DNA of 64,000 nt, taken from Fibrobacter sp. (GTDB taxonomy: Bacteria; Fibrobacterota; Fibrobacteria; Fibrobacterales; Fibrobacteraceae). Each line of letters begins with the position of its first letter. Positions within the stretch are counted from its first letter, which is position 1. The stretch is taken from NCBI GenBank assembly GCA_024398845.1, contig JAKSIM010000011.1:1-64000 (forward strand). Reading direction: 5' to 3'. The position numbers and the translations under genes are program-made. The notes beneath the pieces were generated by a model. It was not told where the DNA came from and ran no database searches. It saw only the letters and a program-made list of their open reading frames with translations. Shown piece by piece: positions 7,657 through 16,400 of this stretch.

Positions 7657-8316
7657 GTGAACAAAACGCTTGTTGTATTTGCCTCTAGGCAGGAATTCAA
7701 TACCATTTTTCCACAGATTTCCGCAGTTGTAGCTTCATCTATGCCTGTTGCCGTGGGAACACAGTACGATGTTGCTGTTTGCGGCGTTGGTGTTGTGGAT
7801 TTTTCGGTGAACCTATCCTACCAACTTTCACGTTACCATTACGAGCGCGTGTTTTTGCTCGGCATTTGCGGAGCCTATTGCCGCCGCGATATCAAGGTGG
7901 GCGATGTGGTTCGCGTTGATACGGAAACTCTCGGCGATATGGGTGTACAAAATAGCGAAGGTCATTTTATTCCATGGCGTGAGGTCTCGGGCGAACAAGT
8001 CGTATATGCAGGGGAGTCTCCTCGCTTTTTGCCAATAGGTCTTGCGACGCTTCCGTCGGTAGTAGGTTTGACGGTGAACTGCTGTACTGGGACGCAGTAT
8101 CTTTCTTTGCGTCGTTCGGGCATGTTCCAGGCCGATGTGGAAACCATGGAAGGTGCCGCCTGTTTTGCGGTTTGCAAAAAGTTCGGCGTGTCTGCCTATC
8201 AGTTCCGTGCGGTGAGTAACATTGCGACTAACCGGGATCCGTCTACTTGGAAGATTGCAGAAGCTCTCAATACGCTCAAGGATGTAGTCCTTCGTCCCGA
8301 GTATTTTGAAAAATAA
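7657..8316 (+). CDS. mqnB: Futalosine hydrolase
   Basis: About 219 residues, nucleoside-phosphorylase fold. Recognisable parts are a Gly-rich N-terminal core (CGVGVVDFSVNLSYQL), the LLGICGAY segment, and the C-terminal VETMEGAACFAVCK ... FRAVSNIATNRDPSTWKI block. That block carries the catalytic and nucleoside-binding Glu/Met and the family-specific RAVSNIATNRD. MqnB splits futalosine (or its dehypoxanthine precursor) in the futalosine route to menaquinone. The start could be GTG 7657 or TTG 7651; GGGGA lies just upstream of both. mqnD follows, supporting the assignment. Confidence 0.9.
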   Translation: MNKTLVVFASRQEFNTIFPQISAVVASSMPVAVGTQYDVAVCGVGVVDFSVNLSYQLSRYHYERVFLLGICGAYCRRDIKVGDVVRVDTETLGDMGVQNSEGHFIPWREVSGEQVVYAGESPRFLPIGLATLPSVVGLTVNCCTGTQYLSLRRSGMFQADVETMEGAACFAVCKKFGVSAYQFRAVSNIATNRDPSTWKIAEALNTLKDVVLRPEYFEK

Positions 8317-8351
8317 ACTCTCCGTTACTCTTGCAAACTATTAATTTGTCT

Positions 8352-9146
8352 ATGCGTCTCTCTCTCGGAATTTCGACCTGCCCAAATGACACTTTTATTT
8401 ACGAAGCTCTAATCGCGGGGCTTTCCCGTTCTCCATTTGAATGGGATGTTCATTTTGCTGACGTGCAGACTTTGAACGAAATGGTCCTGCGCGGCGAATT
8501 GGACGTTGCGAAGGTTAGCGCCCAGATTTATCCTCAGGTCCAGGACCGGTACCATTGTCTGCGCTGTGGTGGTGCCATTGGCTATGGATGTGGTCCGCTT
8601 TTGCTGTCGTCTACGGGAGACGTTTTTGATTCCTCGGCTCCAACGACGCTTCCTGGTCAAAACACGACGGCCGCCCTCCTTTTTAAGTTCTGGTATGGTC
8701 ATGAATTTGGTGGAAAACCTGCACTCAACTATGCTCTTTTTAACGAAGTCTATAACGGCCTGCTTGTGAGAAAAATCACACAGGGTGTAACTATTCACGA
8801 ACACCGCTTCACTTGGAAACGTGATGGACTTCACATTTTGCAAGACCTGGGCGCGTACTGGGAGACCAAAACGGCGTCTCCAATTCCGCTTGGAATTGCC
8901 GTCGCGAAACGTGAATTTTCCGCAGATTTAGTACAACAAATTGAGGCGGAAATACGAGAAAGTTTATGCGTTGCTCGTAATCGTGAAAAAATGGTTTCAC
9001 CGTTTATAGCTCAAAAAGCACAAATTGACGATGAAAATGTCATCGTTTCGCACATCAAAATGTTCGTCAACGACTTCTCCGAAAATATAGGGGAGGCTGG
9101 CAAGAGGTCTTTGGACCATTTATGGACCTTTTCAAACCGTTTATAA
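8352..9146 (+). CDS. mqnD: 1,4-dihydroxy-6-naphthoate synthase
   Basis: A 264-residue periplasmic-binding-protein-like fold enzyme. The N-terminus LSLGISTCPNDTFIYEAL is the MqnD signature, followed by LDVAKVSAQIYPQV and the PGQNTTAALL loop. MqnD converts cyclic dehypoxanthinyl futalosine to 1,4-dihydroxy-6-naphthoate. The ATG at 8352 fits the family start; an in-frame TTG at 8331 would add seven residues. No clear ribosome site is visible. It lies 35 bases after mqnB. Confidence 0.92.
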   Translation: MRLSLGISTCPNDTFIYEALIAGLSRSPFEWDVHFADVQTLNEMVLRGELDVAKVSAQIYPQVQDRYHCLRCGGAIGYGCGPLLLSSTGDVFDSSAPTTLPGQNTTAALLFKFWYGHEFGGKPALNYALFNEVYNGLLVRKITQGVTIHEHRFTWKRDGLHILQDLGAYWETKTASPIPLGIAVAKREFSADLVQQIEAEIRESLCVARNREKMVSPFIAQKAQIDDENVIVSHIKMFVNDFSENIGEAGKRSLDHLWTFSNRL

Positions 9147-9268
9147 GCTGTTGATAAGGCCCAAAATGTGTAATAATCTGTAAACGTAAATGTGTTTTTA
9201 CAAAACTGCTGTTTTTTGCCAAAAACTTTATTTATTTTCCAAAAAGCATCTTTTTTTGGAGTTTGCTT

Positions 9269-9469
9269 ATGAGCTTAGTTAACGACCTCGATCAAGAAGT
9301 TGAAAACTTCAAACGTGAGTACGAAAAGTTCGAACGCGGCAACAAGTCCGCGGGAACTCGTGCTCGCAAGGTCCTGCAGGACATTAAAAAGACCTGCCAG
9401 GAGATCCGTGTATCTATCCAAGGAGCCAAGAAGGAGGAGGAAAAGGCAAGCCCTTCCCCCGAAAATTGA
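9269..9469 (+). CDS. Small histone H1-like (Hc1-type) protein
   Basis: A 66-residue, Lys/Arg- and Glu-rich helical protein. The segment GNKSAGTRARKVLQDIKK followed by EIRVSIQ matches the conserved core of Hc1/histone-H1-like proteins of chlamydiae and Bacteroidetes. Those bind DNA or RNA and condense chromatin in chlamydiae; the role of free-living homologues is less clear. The long Lys/Ala/Pro tail of chlamydial HctA is missing; the C-terminus is only a short KKEEEKASPSPEN. GGAG lies seven bases before the ATG. It is isolated from both neighbours. Confidence 0.7.
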   Translation: MSLVNDLDQEVENFKREYEKFERGNKSAGTRARKVLQDIKKTCQEIRVSIQGAKKEEEKASPSPEN

Positions 9470-9541
9470 CACAAAAGACCCAGTGGATGGCTTATGACAC
9501 ATTTTTTTTACGCGAAAAACGCCCTTTTTCGCGAAAAACGT

Positions 9542-9570
9542 TTGACTAAAGCCGCTAATGAAGGTATATT
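9542..9570 (+). promoter_or_regulatory. Sigma70-type promoter of the envelope locus
   Basis: TTGACT at 9542-9547, exactly 17 bases, then TATATT at 9565-9570, about 85 bases before the OmpA-family start. Just upstream, CGCGAAAAACG occurs twice (about 9511 and 9530), a possible operator or spacer repeat. Confidence 0.75.
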
Positions 9571-9654
9571 CCCACTTGAGTTTATATTTGTCGATTTTGG
9601 CAAAATATAAGTTTAACGATTTTATGTGTTCTATGATTGGAGAAACGTAGCAGT

Positions 9655-11172
9655 ATGACCCTAAAGAAACTGGTCTTAATCACGGCCGGGGCAATGCTTC
9701 TTTCTGGAACCGCCATGGCCAAGAATATCAATGTGCCGGGCGATTACTCTAAGATTGCGGATGCTCTCGGTAATGCAGATGCCGGGGATACCATCCTCGT
9801 CAAACGCGGAACTTACAATGAAAACATCACCCTCATCATGGGTGTGGTGCTGAAGGGTGAAGATCCGCTCACAACTATCATCGATGGTGGCCGTAGAGGT
9901 CCGACCGTCATGGGTACTTCGGGCGCCGAAATGTCGCACTTCACTGTGAGGAACGGTCTCGAAGGTATCCTTTGCGAAAACGCAGCTCCCTATATCCATC
10001 ACTGCTATGTGATCGATAACCACTGCACGGGCATCGGCGCTTTCATTTCTCTTCCGTGGCTCCGCAATAACGTGGTGTACGGCAACCGCTGGTCCGGCAT
10101 CCTCGCTTGGGGTGCTAAGTCCCTCGATGCTTACATTGAACACAACGTTGTGCTCCGCAATGGTTACTCGGGCCTCGCTCTTAAGGGACCGACGAACCTG
10201 ATTGCTCGTAACAACATCTTCATGGACAACCACTACTATGGTGTGTTCGCTGACCCTGCTGCAGGTCAGACGAAGGTTGAGTACAACAACATCTACAAGA
10301 ACTACTACCCGTTCAACCAGTTCATCAAGGTGAACCGCACGAACGTTTCTTTGGATCCGAAGTTCATCAACTACTCGCTCTCCAAGCCGAACTTCTACCC
10401 GCAGTCCACCTCCCCGATGGTGAAGCGTGGTAAGGGCAAGCTCGACATTGGTCTTACAACTGCCGAAGTTGCTAAGGAAGAAGAAGCCGTTGAAGAAACT
10501 CGTAATCCGGATACCGATGCTGATGGCCTCTGCGATCCGTGGGTTTCCGAAGAAAACGTTTCTGACAAGTACGCTTCTGTTTGCACCGGCATTGATAACT
10601 GCCCGGAAGAAGCTGAAGACTTCGATGGCTATCAGGATGACGATGGCTGCCCGGATGCCGACAACGACCGCGATGGTCTTTGCGATCCGTGGGTCGAAGC
10701 TAAGGCTATGTTCGCCAACTTTGCTCACATCTGTAAGGGCGTTGACCTTTGCCCGGAACAGTCTGAAACTTTGAACGAATACAAGGATGACGATGGTTGC
10801 CCGGATGAAGTTCCGCAGCCGCCGAAGAAAGTATTCATTCTTGAAGGTGTGAACTTCGAATCTGGTAAGGCCACCATTACGCCGGACTCCTACGTCTCCT
10901 TGATGAAGGTTGTCGACATTATGGAAACCTTTACCGAAGCTACATTTGAAATTGTCGGCCATACAGACAACGTTGGTGACAAGGACAAGAACTTGCAACT
11001 CTCCGCTGACCGCGCTGCTGCTGTGAAGAACTTCCTTGTTGAAAAAGGCATTAACGAAAGCCGTATGGTCACGAGCGGTAAGGGTGATACCCAGCCGGTC
11101 GCTTCTAACAAAACCCCCGAAGGGCGTGCGCAGAATCGTCGTATCGAATTCACTCGCACGGACATTAATTAA
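9655..11172 (+). CDS. Outer-membrane-associated beta-helix / thrombospondin-3 / OmpA-domain protein
   Basis: A 505-residue protein. The signal peptide ends near AMA (MTLKKLVLITAGAMLLSGTAMA). A parallel beta-helix of the pectate-lyase/DUF1565 type follows (about 25-270), with DAGDTILVKRGTYNENI and stacked N-rich turns. Two Ca-binding thrombospondin type-3-like Asp repeats (about 285-385) each include CDPWV, a CP(E/D) block and DDDGCPD. The C-terminus (about 390-505) is an OmpA-type peptidoglycan-binding domain with GHTDNVGDKDKN and LSADRAAAV. It probably spans from peptidoglycan to the outer membrane or surface. ATG 9655 is chosen because it gives a clean signal peptide. First gene of the locus; the next start lies within 12 bases of its stop. 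Confidence 0.85.
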   Translation: MTLKKLVLITAGAMLLSGTAMAKNINVPGDYSKIADALGNADAGDTILVKRGTYNENITLIMGVVLKGEDPLTTIIDGGRRGPTVMGTSGAEMSHFTVRNGLEGILCENAAPYIHHCYVIDNHCTGIGAFISLPWLRNNVVYGNRWSGILAWGAKSLDAYIEHNVVLRNGYSGLALKGPTNLIARNNIFMDNHYYGVFADPAAGQTKVEYNNIYKNYYPFNQFIKVNRTNVSLDPKFINYSLSKPNFYPQSTSPMVKRGKGKLDIGLTTAEVAKEEEAVEETRNPDTDADGLCDPWVSEENVSDKYASVCTGIDNCPEEAEDFDGYQDDDGCPDADNDRDGLCDPWVEAKAMFANFAHICKGVDLCPEQSETLNEYKDDDGCPDEVPQPPKKVFILEGVNFESGKATITPDSYVSLMKVVDIMETFTEATFEIVGHTDNVGDKDKNLQLSADRAAAVKNFLVEKGINESRMVTSGKGDTQPVASNKTPEGRAQNRRIEFTRTDIN

Positions 11173-11183
11173 AGGAGTAGGTG

Positions 11184-13421
11184 ATGATGCATACTAGTTT
11201 CATCAAAAAAGCAGCAGTCTTTGGACTCGCTCTGGCCAGCACTTCTTTGTTCGCTGAAGCCACCTACTCTCCGCACAAGTACCAGCAGAATGACTGGTTC
11301 GCAGAATTCGGTGGAAACACTTCCATGTATGTGAACCCGGCTGGTATTTCTGAAACGGAACAGTTGGAATTTAGCGCTGCCTTCTTTAGCTCCATTAGCG
11401 GTGAAGCCAGCCAGGAATACGTGAGCTTGACATTCCCGATGGATTACAAGCACACGTTAGGTTTCTCTTTCTTCGAAAACGGTGCCTCTATCGATGATGG
11501 TCCGTCTTACGGAGAATACGCCTTCATGTTTGGTTATGCATATAACCTTATGCAGTTCCTTTCTCTGGGCGTGGACCTTTCCATCCTTTACATCAACCAG
11601 TTCGATGAAGTGAAGCAGTTGACCATGGGTGCCGACATCGGTATCAGCTGGAATCCGCTTGCTTCTTCTAAGTATGGCTACCTCCTCGTTGGTGTTGCCA
11701 TGCAGAACGTCCTTCAGCCTGCCGTCAGCACTGCTGCCGAAGAAAGCGGTATGAAGTTCGTTCTCTTCACCGAAGACGAAGCTTACAAGATTCCTTCTAA
11801 CCTGAACATCAGCTTGTTCTATCGCGGCCTCAACCGTGCTTTGGAAGCTAAGGCTGAAGTCTCCATCATTGACGTGATGCACGAAAGCGCCGAAGGTGGT
11901 GATGGTATGAACTTGGAAACAAGCTTCACCTTGACTTACTTCCTCTCTCCGCACCTTGGTGTTCGCGTTCGCTTTACCAAGGAATGCTACCCGGTTATCG
12001 GCGCTACTGTTAACGTTAAGGATGTCAGCATCTTCCGTTACCTCGCCCTTGACCTCGAAATGTCTCACGATGACCTCTGGGAAAAGAAGAACCGCGGCTT
12101 TATCTGGGCTGTGAAACTCACCTCCCGCTTCGGTGACACTCGTGAAGAGAAGATCGGTGAAGAACGTTATCGCCGCTTGAAGATTGAACCTGAAAACGAC
12201 TACCGCGCTGCTATGCGTCTGTACTTGAACCGTCAGTTCCTCGAAGCTGCTTATGCCTTCGGTAAGGTTCAGACCAAGTACCCGGCATTCCACTTGGTGG
12301 ACCAGGCTGCTTTCTATAAGGCAAAGTCTTTCGAAAACCTCCGTATGCACAAGGCTGCTAAGGCCGTGTACGAAGACGCTATCAAGCGCTATCCGCAGAG
12401 CGACCAGCGTGCTAAGTATCACTTCCAGTTGATGAACATCGACTATAAGGAAGGCAAGTACACTGAAGCTATGGCCAAGTACCAGAACATCGCACAGAAG
12501 TTCGGTGAAAGCGACGTGAAGGCTGACGCTGACTACATCGCTGGCCAGATCAAATTCGAACAGGGCCTCTATCAGGAAGCCGTCGACCTCTTGGCCGCCA
12601 TCCTTCCGGGTAACGCCAACTACTTCTATGCCCGTTACACCATGGGTATCGCCTACAGCCGTATGGGCAAGTGGGAAGAAGCTGAAAACTGCTTCCGTGA
12701 CATTACGGAACAGCCGGTTTCCAACCAGTCCGAACGTGACTTGCAGGATGCCGCTAAGGTGAAACTCGGCCACATCTACTTCTCTGGCGAAAAGCCGGAC
12801 ATTGCTACTGCAGCCCAGATGTATGGTCAAGTCGAAGCCGGTTCTCCGGTGTACGACGAAGCTATGCTTGGTATTGCATGGTCCTTCCTTAAGGTTAACA
12901 AGCCTGATGAAGCTATGAAGCCGGCCCAGTGGATCATCAACAACCTTCCGGAATCCTTCTTGATTTCTGAAGCCTACTTGGTGATTGGTTACTGCCACTT
13001 CATGAAGAAGGATTACGAAGGCGCTGCTAAGGCTTTGGAACAGGCTGAAAAGCGCACTGAACAACCGGTTGTTTCTGTTGCCGCTCGTGATAGTGCTCGC
13101 CAGGCTTTCGATGCAATGCAGGACGAATTTGACTCCGTTCAGGTTCAGGCCCTCGATCTTGCTCGTCAGCTCCCGACTCCGCGTGTGGAAAGCAAGCGTG
13201 AAGCTCTCCGTCCGACATTTGACAAGGCCAACCAGTCCATTGAAGACTATGCTGCCTTTACTCAGAAGTCCATTCAGAGTGACCGCTTCGAATCTAACCG
13301 TAAGCGTATTCAGGAAGACGCCGGCTTTACCTTGGCTACTGTGAAGACCAAGATGAGCCAGGGCTCTGCTTCGTCTAGCGAAGCCGCACAAGAACTCGAA
13401 GAATTGGAGGACCTGGAGTAA
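11184..13421 (+). CDS. PorV/UPF0164-like outer-membrane barrel fused to TPR domain
   Basis: About 745 residues. After a signal peptide (ending near LFAEA), residues about 25-310 look like a PorV/UPF0164-type beta-barrel, with alternating aromatic strands, YVNPAGISETEQLEF near the start and LGVDLSILYINQ. Residues about 330-640 are tandem TPRs (for example FLEAAYAFGKVQTKYP and AAKAVYEDAIKRYP). An acidic tail ends QELEELEDLE. AAAGGAG overlaps the previous stop; GTG 11181, ATG 11184 and ATG 11187 are all in frame, and 11184 gives good spacing. The barrel plus periplasmic TPR arm suggests an outer-membrane docking subunit. Joining both in one chain is unusual. Confidence 0.8.
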   Translation: MMHTSFIKKAAVFGLALASTSLFAEATYSPHKYQQNDWFAEFGGNTSMYVNPAGISETEQLEFSAAFFSSISGEASQEYVSLTFPMDYKHTLGFSFFENGASIDDGPSYGEYAFMFGYAYNLMQFLSLGVDLSILYINQFDEVKQLTMGADIGISWNPLASSKYGYLLVGVAMQNVLQPAVSTAAEESGMKFVLFTEDEAYKIPSNLNISLFYRGLNRALEAKAEVSIIDVMHESAEGGDGMNLETSFTLTYFLSPHLGVRVRFTKECYPVIGATVNVKDVSIFRYLALDLEMSHDDLWEKKNRGFIWAVKLTSRFGDTREEKIGEERYRRLKIEPENDYRAAMRLYLNRQFLEAAYAFGKVQTKYPAFHLVDQAAFYKAKSFENLRMHKAAKAVYEDAIKRYPQSDQRAKYHFQLMNIDYKEGKYTEAMAKYQNIAQKFGESDVKADADYIAGQIKFEQGLYQEAVDLLAAILPGNANYFYARYTMGIAYSRMGKWEEAENCFRDITEQPVSNQSERDLQDAAKVKLGHIYFSGEKPDIATAAQMYGQVEAGSPVYDEAMLGIAWSFLKVNKPDEAMKPAQWIINNLPESFLISEAYLVIGYCHFMKKDYEGAAKALEQAEKRTEQPVVSVAARDSARQAFDAMQDEFDSVQVQALDLARQLPTPRVESKREALRPTFDKANQSIEDYAAFTQKSIQSDRFESNRKRIQEDAGFTLATVKTKMSQGSASSSEAAQELEELEDLE

Positions 13422-13466
13422 TCCGGGGCCTCCCCTTTTTATGACTATATAGGTGGATAGAGAACG

Positions 13467-16400
13467 ATGAAAAAAATCTTCCTCGTGACGGCAATAGTTT
13501 GCTCCCTCATTGGAACATCTTTTGCTGGATCAGATCCTTGTAAGGACAAAACAACCGAAGCAAAGAAAATGCTTGCCAAGTGCAAGAGCATGGAGAAGGG
13601 CTCCGCAAAGTATAAGGAATGCGCCAACTCCTATAAGGTTATCAAGAACCAGGCCGAACAGGCTTGCCGTTCCGGTGGCCTCGATGAAGAGGGCATGCGT
13701 GGTGCAATCGCCCAGTGGGAAAAGCAGGTGAACAACTGTAAGGGTAAGCAGAACAAGCGTTGCGCTTCTGCCCTCCAGCAGCTGGGTCACTACCAGTTCC
13801 AACTTGAAGAAAAGCTGTTCCTCGATAAGCAGGCGCAGTATGAAGAAGATGTAGCATGGTGCGCTGACCGCGATAACAAGCCGGAAAAGTGCGCTAACAT
13901 TGACCAGTTCCCGAAGGCTGATCACCAGAAGTCTCTCGGTTACTTCCTTGAATACATTGACAAGTACCCGAAGGAAGACAAGACTCCGGTGGTGCTTTAC
14001 CAGGCTGCTGCTGTGCAGGAAGCTAGTGGCGAAGACGACAAGGCCTTCCGCCTCCGTGAACGCCTTGTGAAGAACTTCCCGGATAACGGTCTTGTGCCAA
14101 AGGCATGGCTCCGTATTGCTGAATACCACTTCATGAACCGTAAGTTCCGCGATGCTATTGGCGCCTATAAGAGGGTGACTGGCTTCGAAAACCTCACGGG
14201 TAAGGAAGCTGCTCTTGCCATGTACCACTTGGCTGAATCTTACTACAACATTGCTGAATACGAAACAGCTGCTGTTAAGTACTACGATTACATTATTGGT
14301 GCCGATAAGGGTAAATATCCGAACGACTTGCGCGCAGAAGCTATGGACTTCATGGCTGCCTCCTTCTCTGACTTGGATGGTGGTGGTGTCCAGGAAGCTG
14401 AAGCTTTCTTGAAAGACAAGAAGGTTCCGTTCAAGGATTCCGTTTACTACCGCATTGGTATGAAGAACAAGGACCATGACCGTAACGAAGAAGCCGTCCA
14501 GTCCTTCAAGCGCTTGATGTCCATCAACCCCGATTACATCGACGCTCCGCTTGCCGATATTGCCATGATTGAAATCCTTATCGTCCAGCAGAAGTTCGAA
14601 GACGCTCAGGCTCACCGTTATGTGGTTGTGAAGCGTTATGACCGCAACTCTTCTTGGTTCAAGAAGAACCAGAAGTATCCGGAATCTGTGAAGAACGCAG
14701 AAACGGCTATTCGCGGTGCTATGCTCGACATTCCGCAGTATCACCATGCTCGCGCTGCTAAGCTCACCAAGGAAGGTGACTTGGAAGCCGGTAAGAAGCA
14801 GTATGCAGAAGCTATTAAGGCTTACGAAGCATTCCTGAAGCGTTATGCTAAGGAACCGACCTGGGACGAATACAAGGTCCATATCAACTTGGCCCTCGTG
14901 TACCAGGAAATGGGTCAGCACGCAAACGCTGCCAAGATGTTTAACTGGATCGTTGATACCGATACCACTCGTTACGGCCGTCGCCCGATGGGCTCCGAAG
15001 CTCTCCTGAAGAAGGAAGAAGCTGGCTATAACGCTGTGCTCATGATGGACCAGGCTCGCGAAGATGCCAAGAAGAAGAAGGCTGGTGATGATGCTGTTAA
15101 GGCTTACACCCTCCCGGAAACCAAGGCTTACTTTGCTCAGGTTGACAAGTATATGGCCAAGTTTGGTCAGAATAAGGAAGCTGCAGAACTTGCTTATAAC
15201 GCTGCCATCGTTCATTACGATGCCAAGCAGTATAAGACTGCTGTGACCGTGCTTCGTGAACTTCGTCAGAAGTATCCGAACCACCAGTACATTTTGCTCA
15301 TCAGCCGTATGCTTGCTCAGTCTCTCCTCGAATCTGACCAGCTCGATGAAGCTTTGACCGAATTCGAATGGCTCTACAAGCAGTACCACGATGTGAAGGC
15401 CACGAAGAATGACTCCATGGCTAAGGAAATCGAAAAGGCTATTGCAGCTGTGCTCTTCCAGAAGGCTGAAAAGTCCGTGAAGAACCAACAGTATGAACAA
15501 GGTGCTCAGGCTTACCTCGCCCTCGTGAAGCGTTACCCGCTGGTGAGCTTCTCCGACAAGGCTGTGTTCGAAGCTGGTGTTGCCTACGAAAATGCAAAGA
15601 TGTACGATAAGGCTGCCGAAACGTTCATGATTTTGCCGAAGCAGTATGCATCTTCTTCCCTTACTATTAAGGGTATCTTGCGTGCCGCTAGCGCATACAA
15701 GAAGGGCGGCAAGCCGCAACAGGCCGCTACCACGTTCTTGTTCATTACGAACAACTTCCCGCAGGATTCCATGGCCTTCCAGGCTATTGGTTTCGCTGCC
15801 CAGACTTATGACTCTATCCCGGATAAGAAGAACGCCGCTGTTACCTTCGAACTCGCTTACAAGCGTTATCCGAAGCACGAAAAGACTCCGGCATTCCTCT
15901 ATAGCGCCTGCTTGAGCTACGATGAAGCTAAGATGACCGATGAAGCCATCCGCTGCTCCAAGGATCTCGTTCGCGACTACCCGAAGAGCACTTACGCTCT
16001 CGACGCCGCCTTCAGTATCCCGGTTGCTTATGGCAACGCCAAGAAGTGGGACCTTGCCGCTCAGGAATACCACAACTTCATCAAGATGTATACTGAAGAC
16101 AAGGAAAAGCTGATTGCTGCCTACATTGGTGCCGCTCGTGCTTACATGGAACTTAAGGAAGAAGACAAGGCTGTTGCTGACTACGATGCAACCTTGAAGG
16201 CTTACGATAAGTACGGTCTTCAGATTAAGAATGCTGACCCGGGTGTCCCGGCTGAAGCTGCCTTCTACCTCGGTGAACATGAATATCACAAGATGGAACC
16301 GATTGAAATTAAGGGTAAGGACAAGGAAAAAGCTAAGGTTATCAAGCAGCTGGTTGATATTCTCCAGAAGGCTATGAGCCAGTACTCCAAGTCTGCAACT

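Noticed and set aside
9676-10998. 440-codon open frame antisense to the OmpA/beta-helix gene
   Set aside because: Shadow frame; the sense protein is well supported by signal peptide and OmpA domain.
11457-13391. 644-codon open frame antisense to the PorV/TPR gene
   Set aside because: Shadow frame of a biased-codon gene; no start context or domain.
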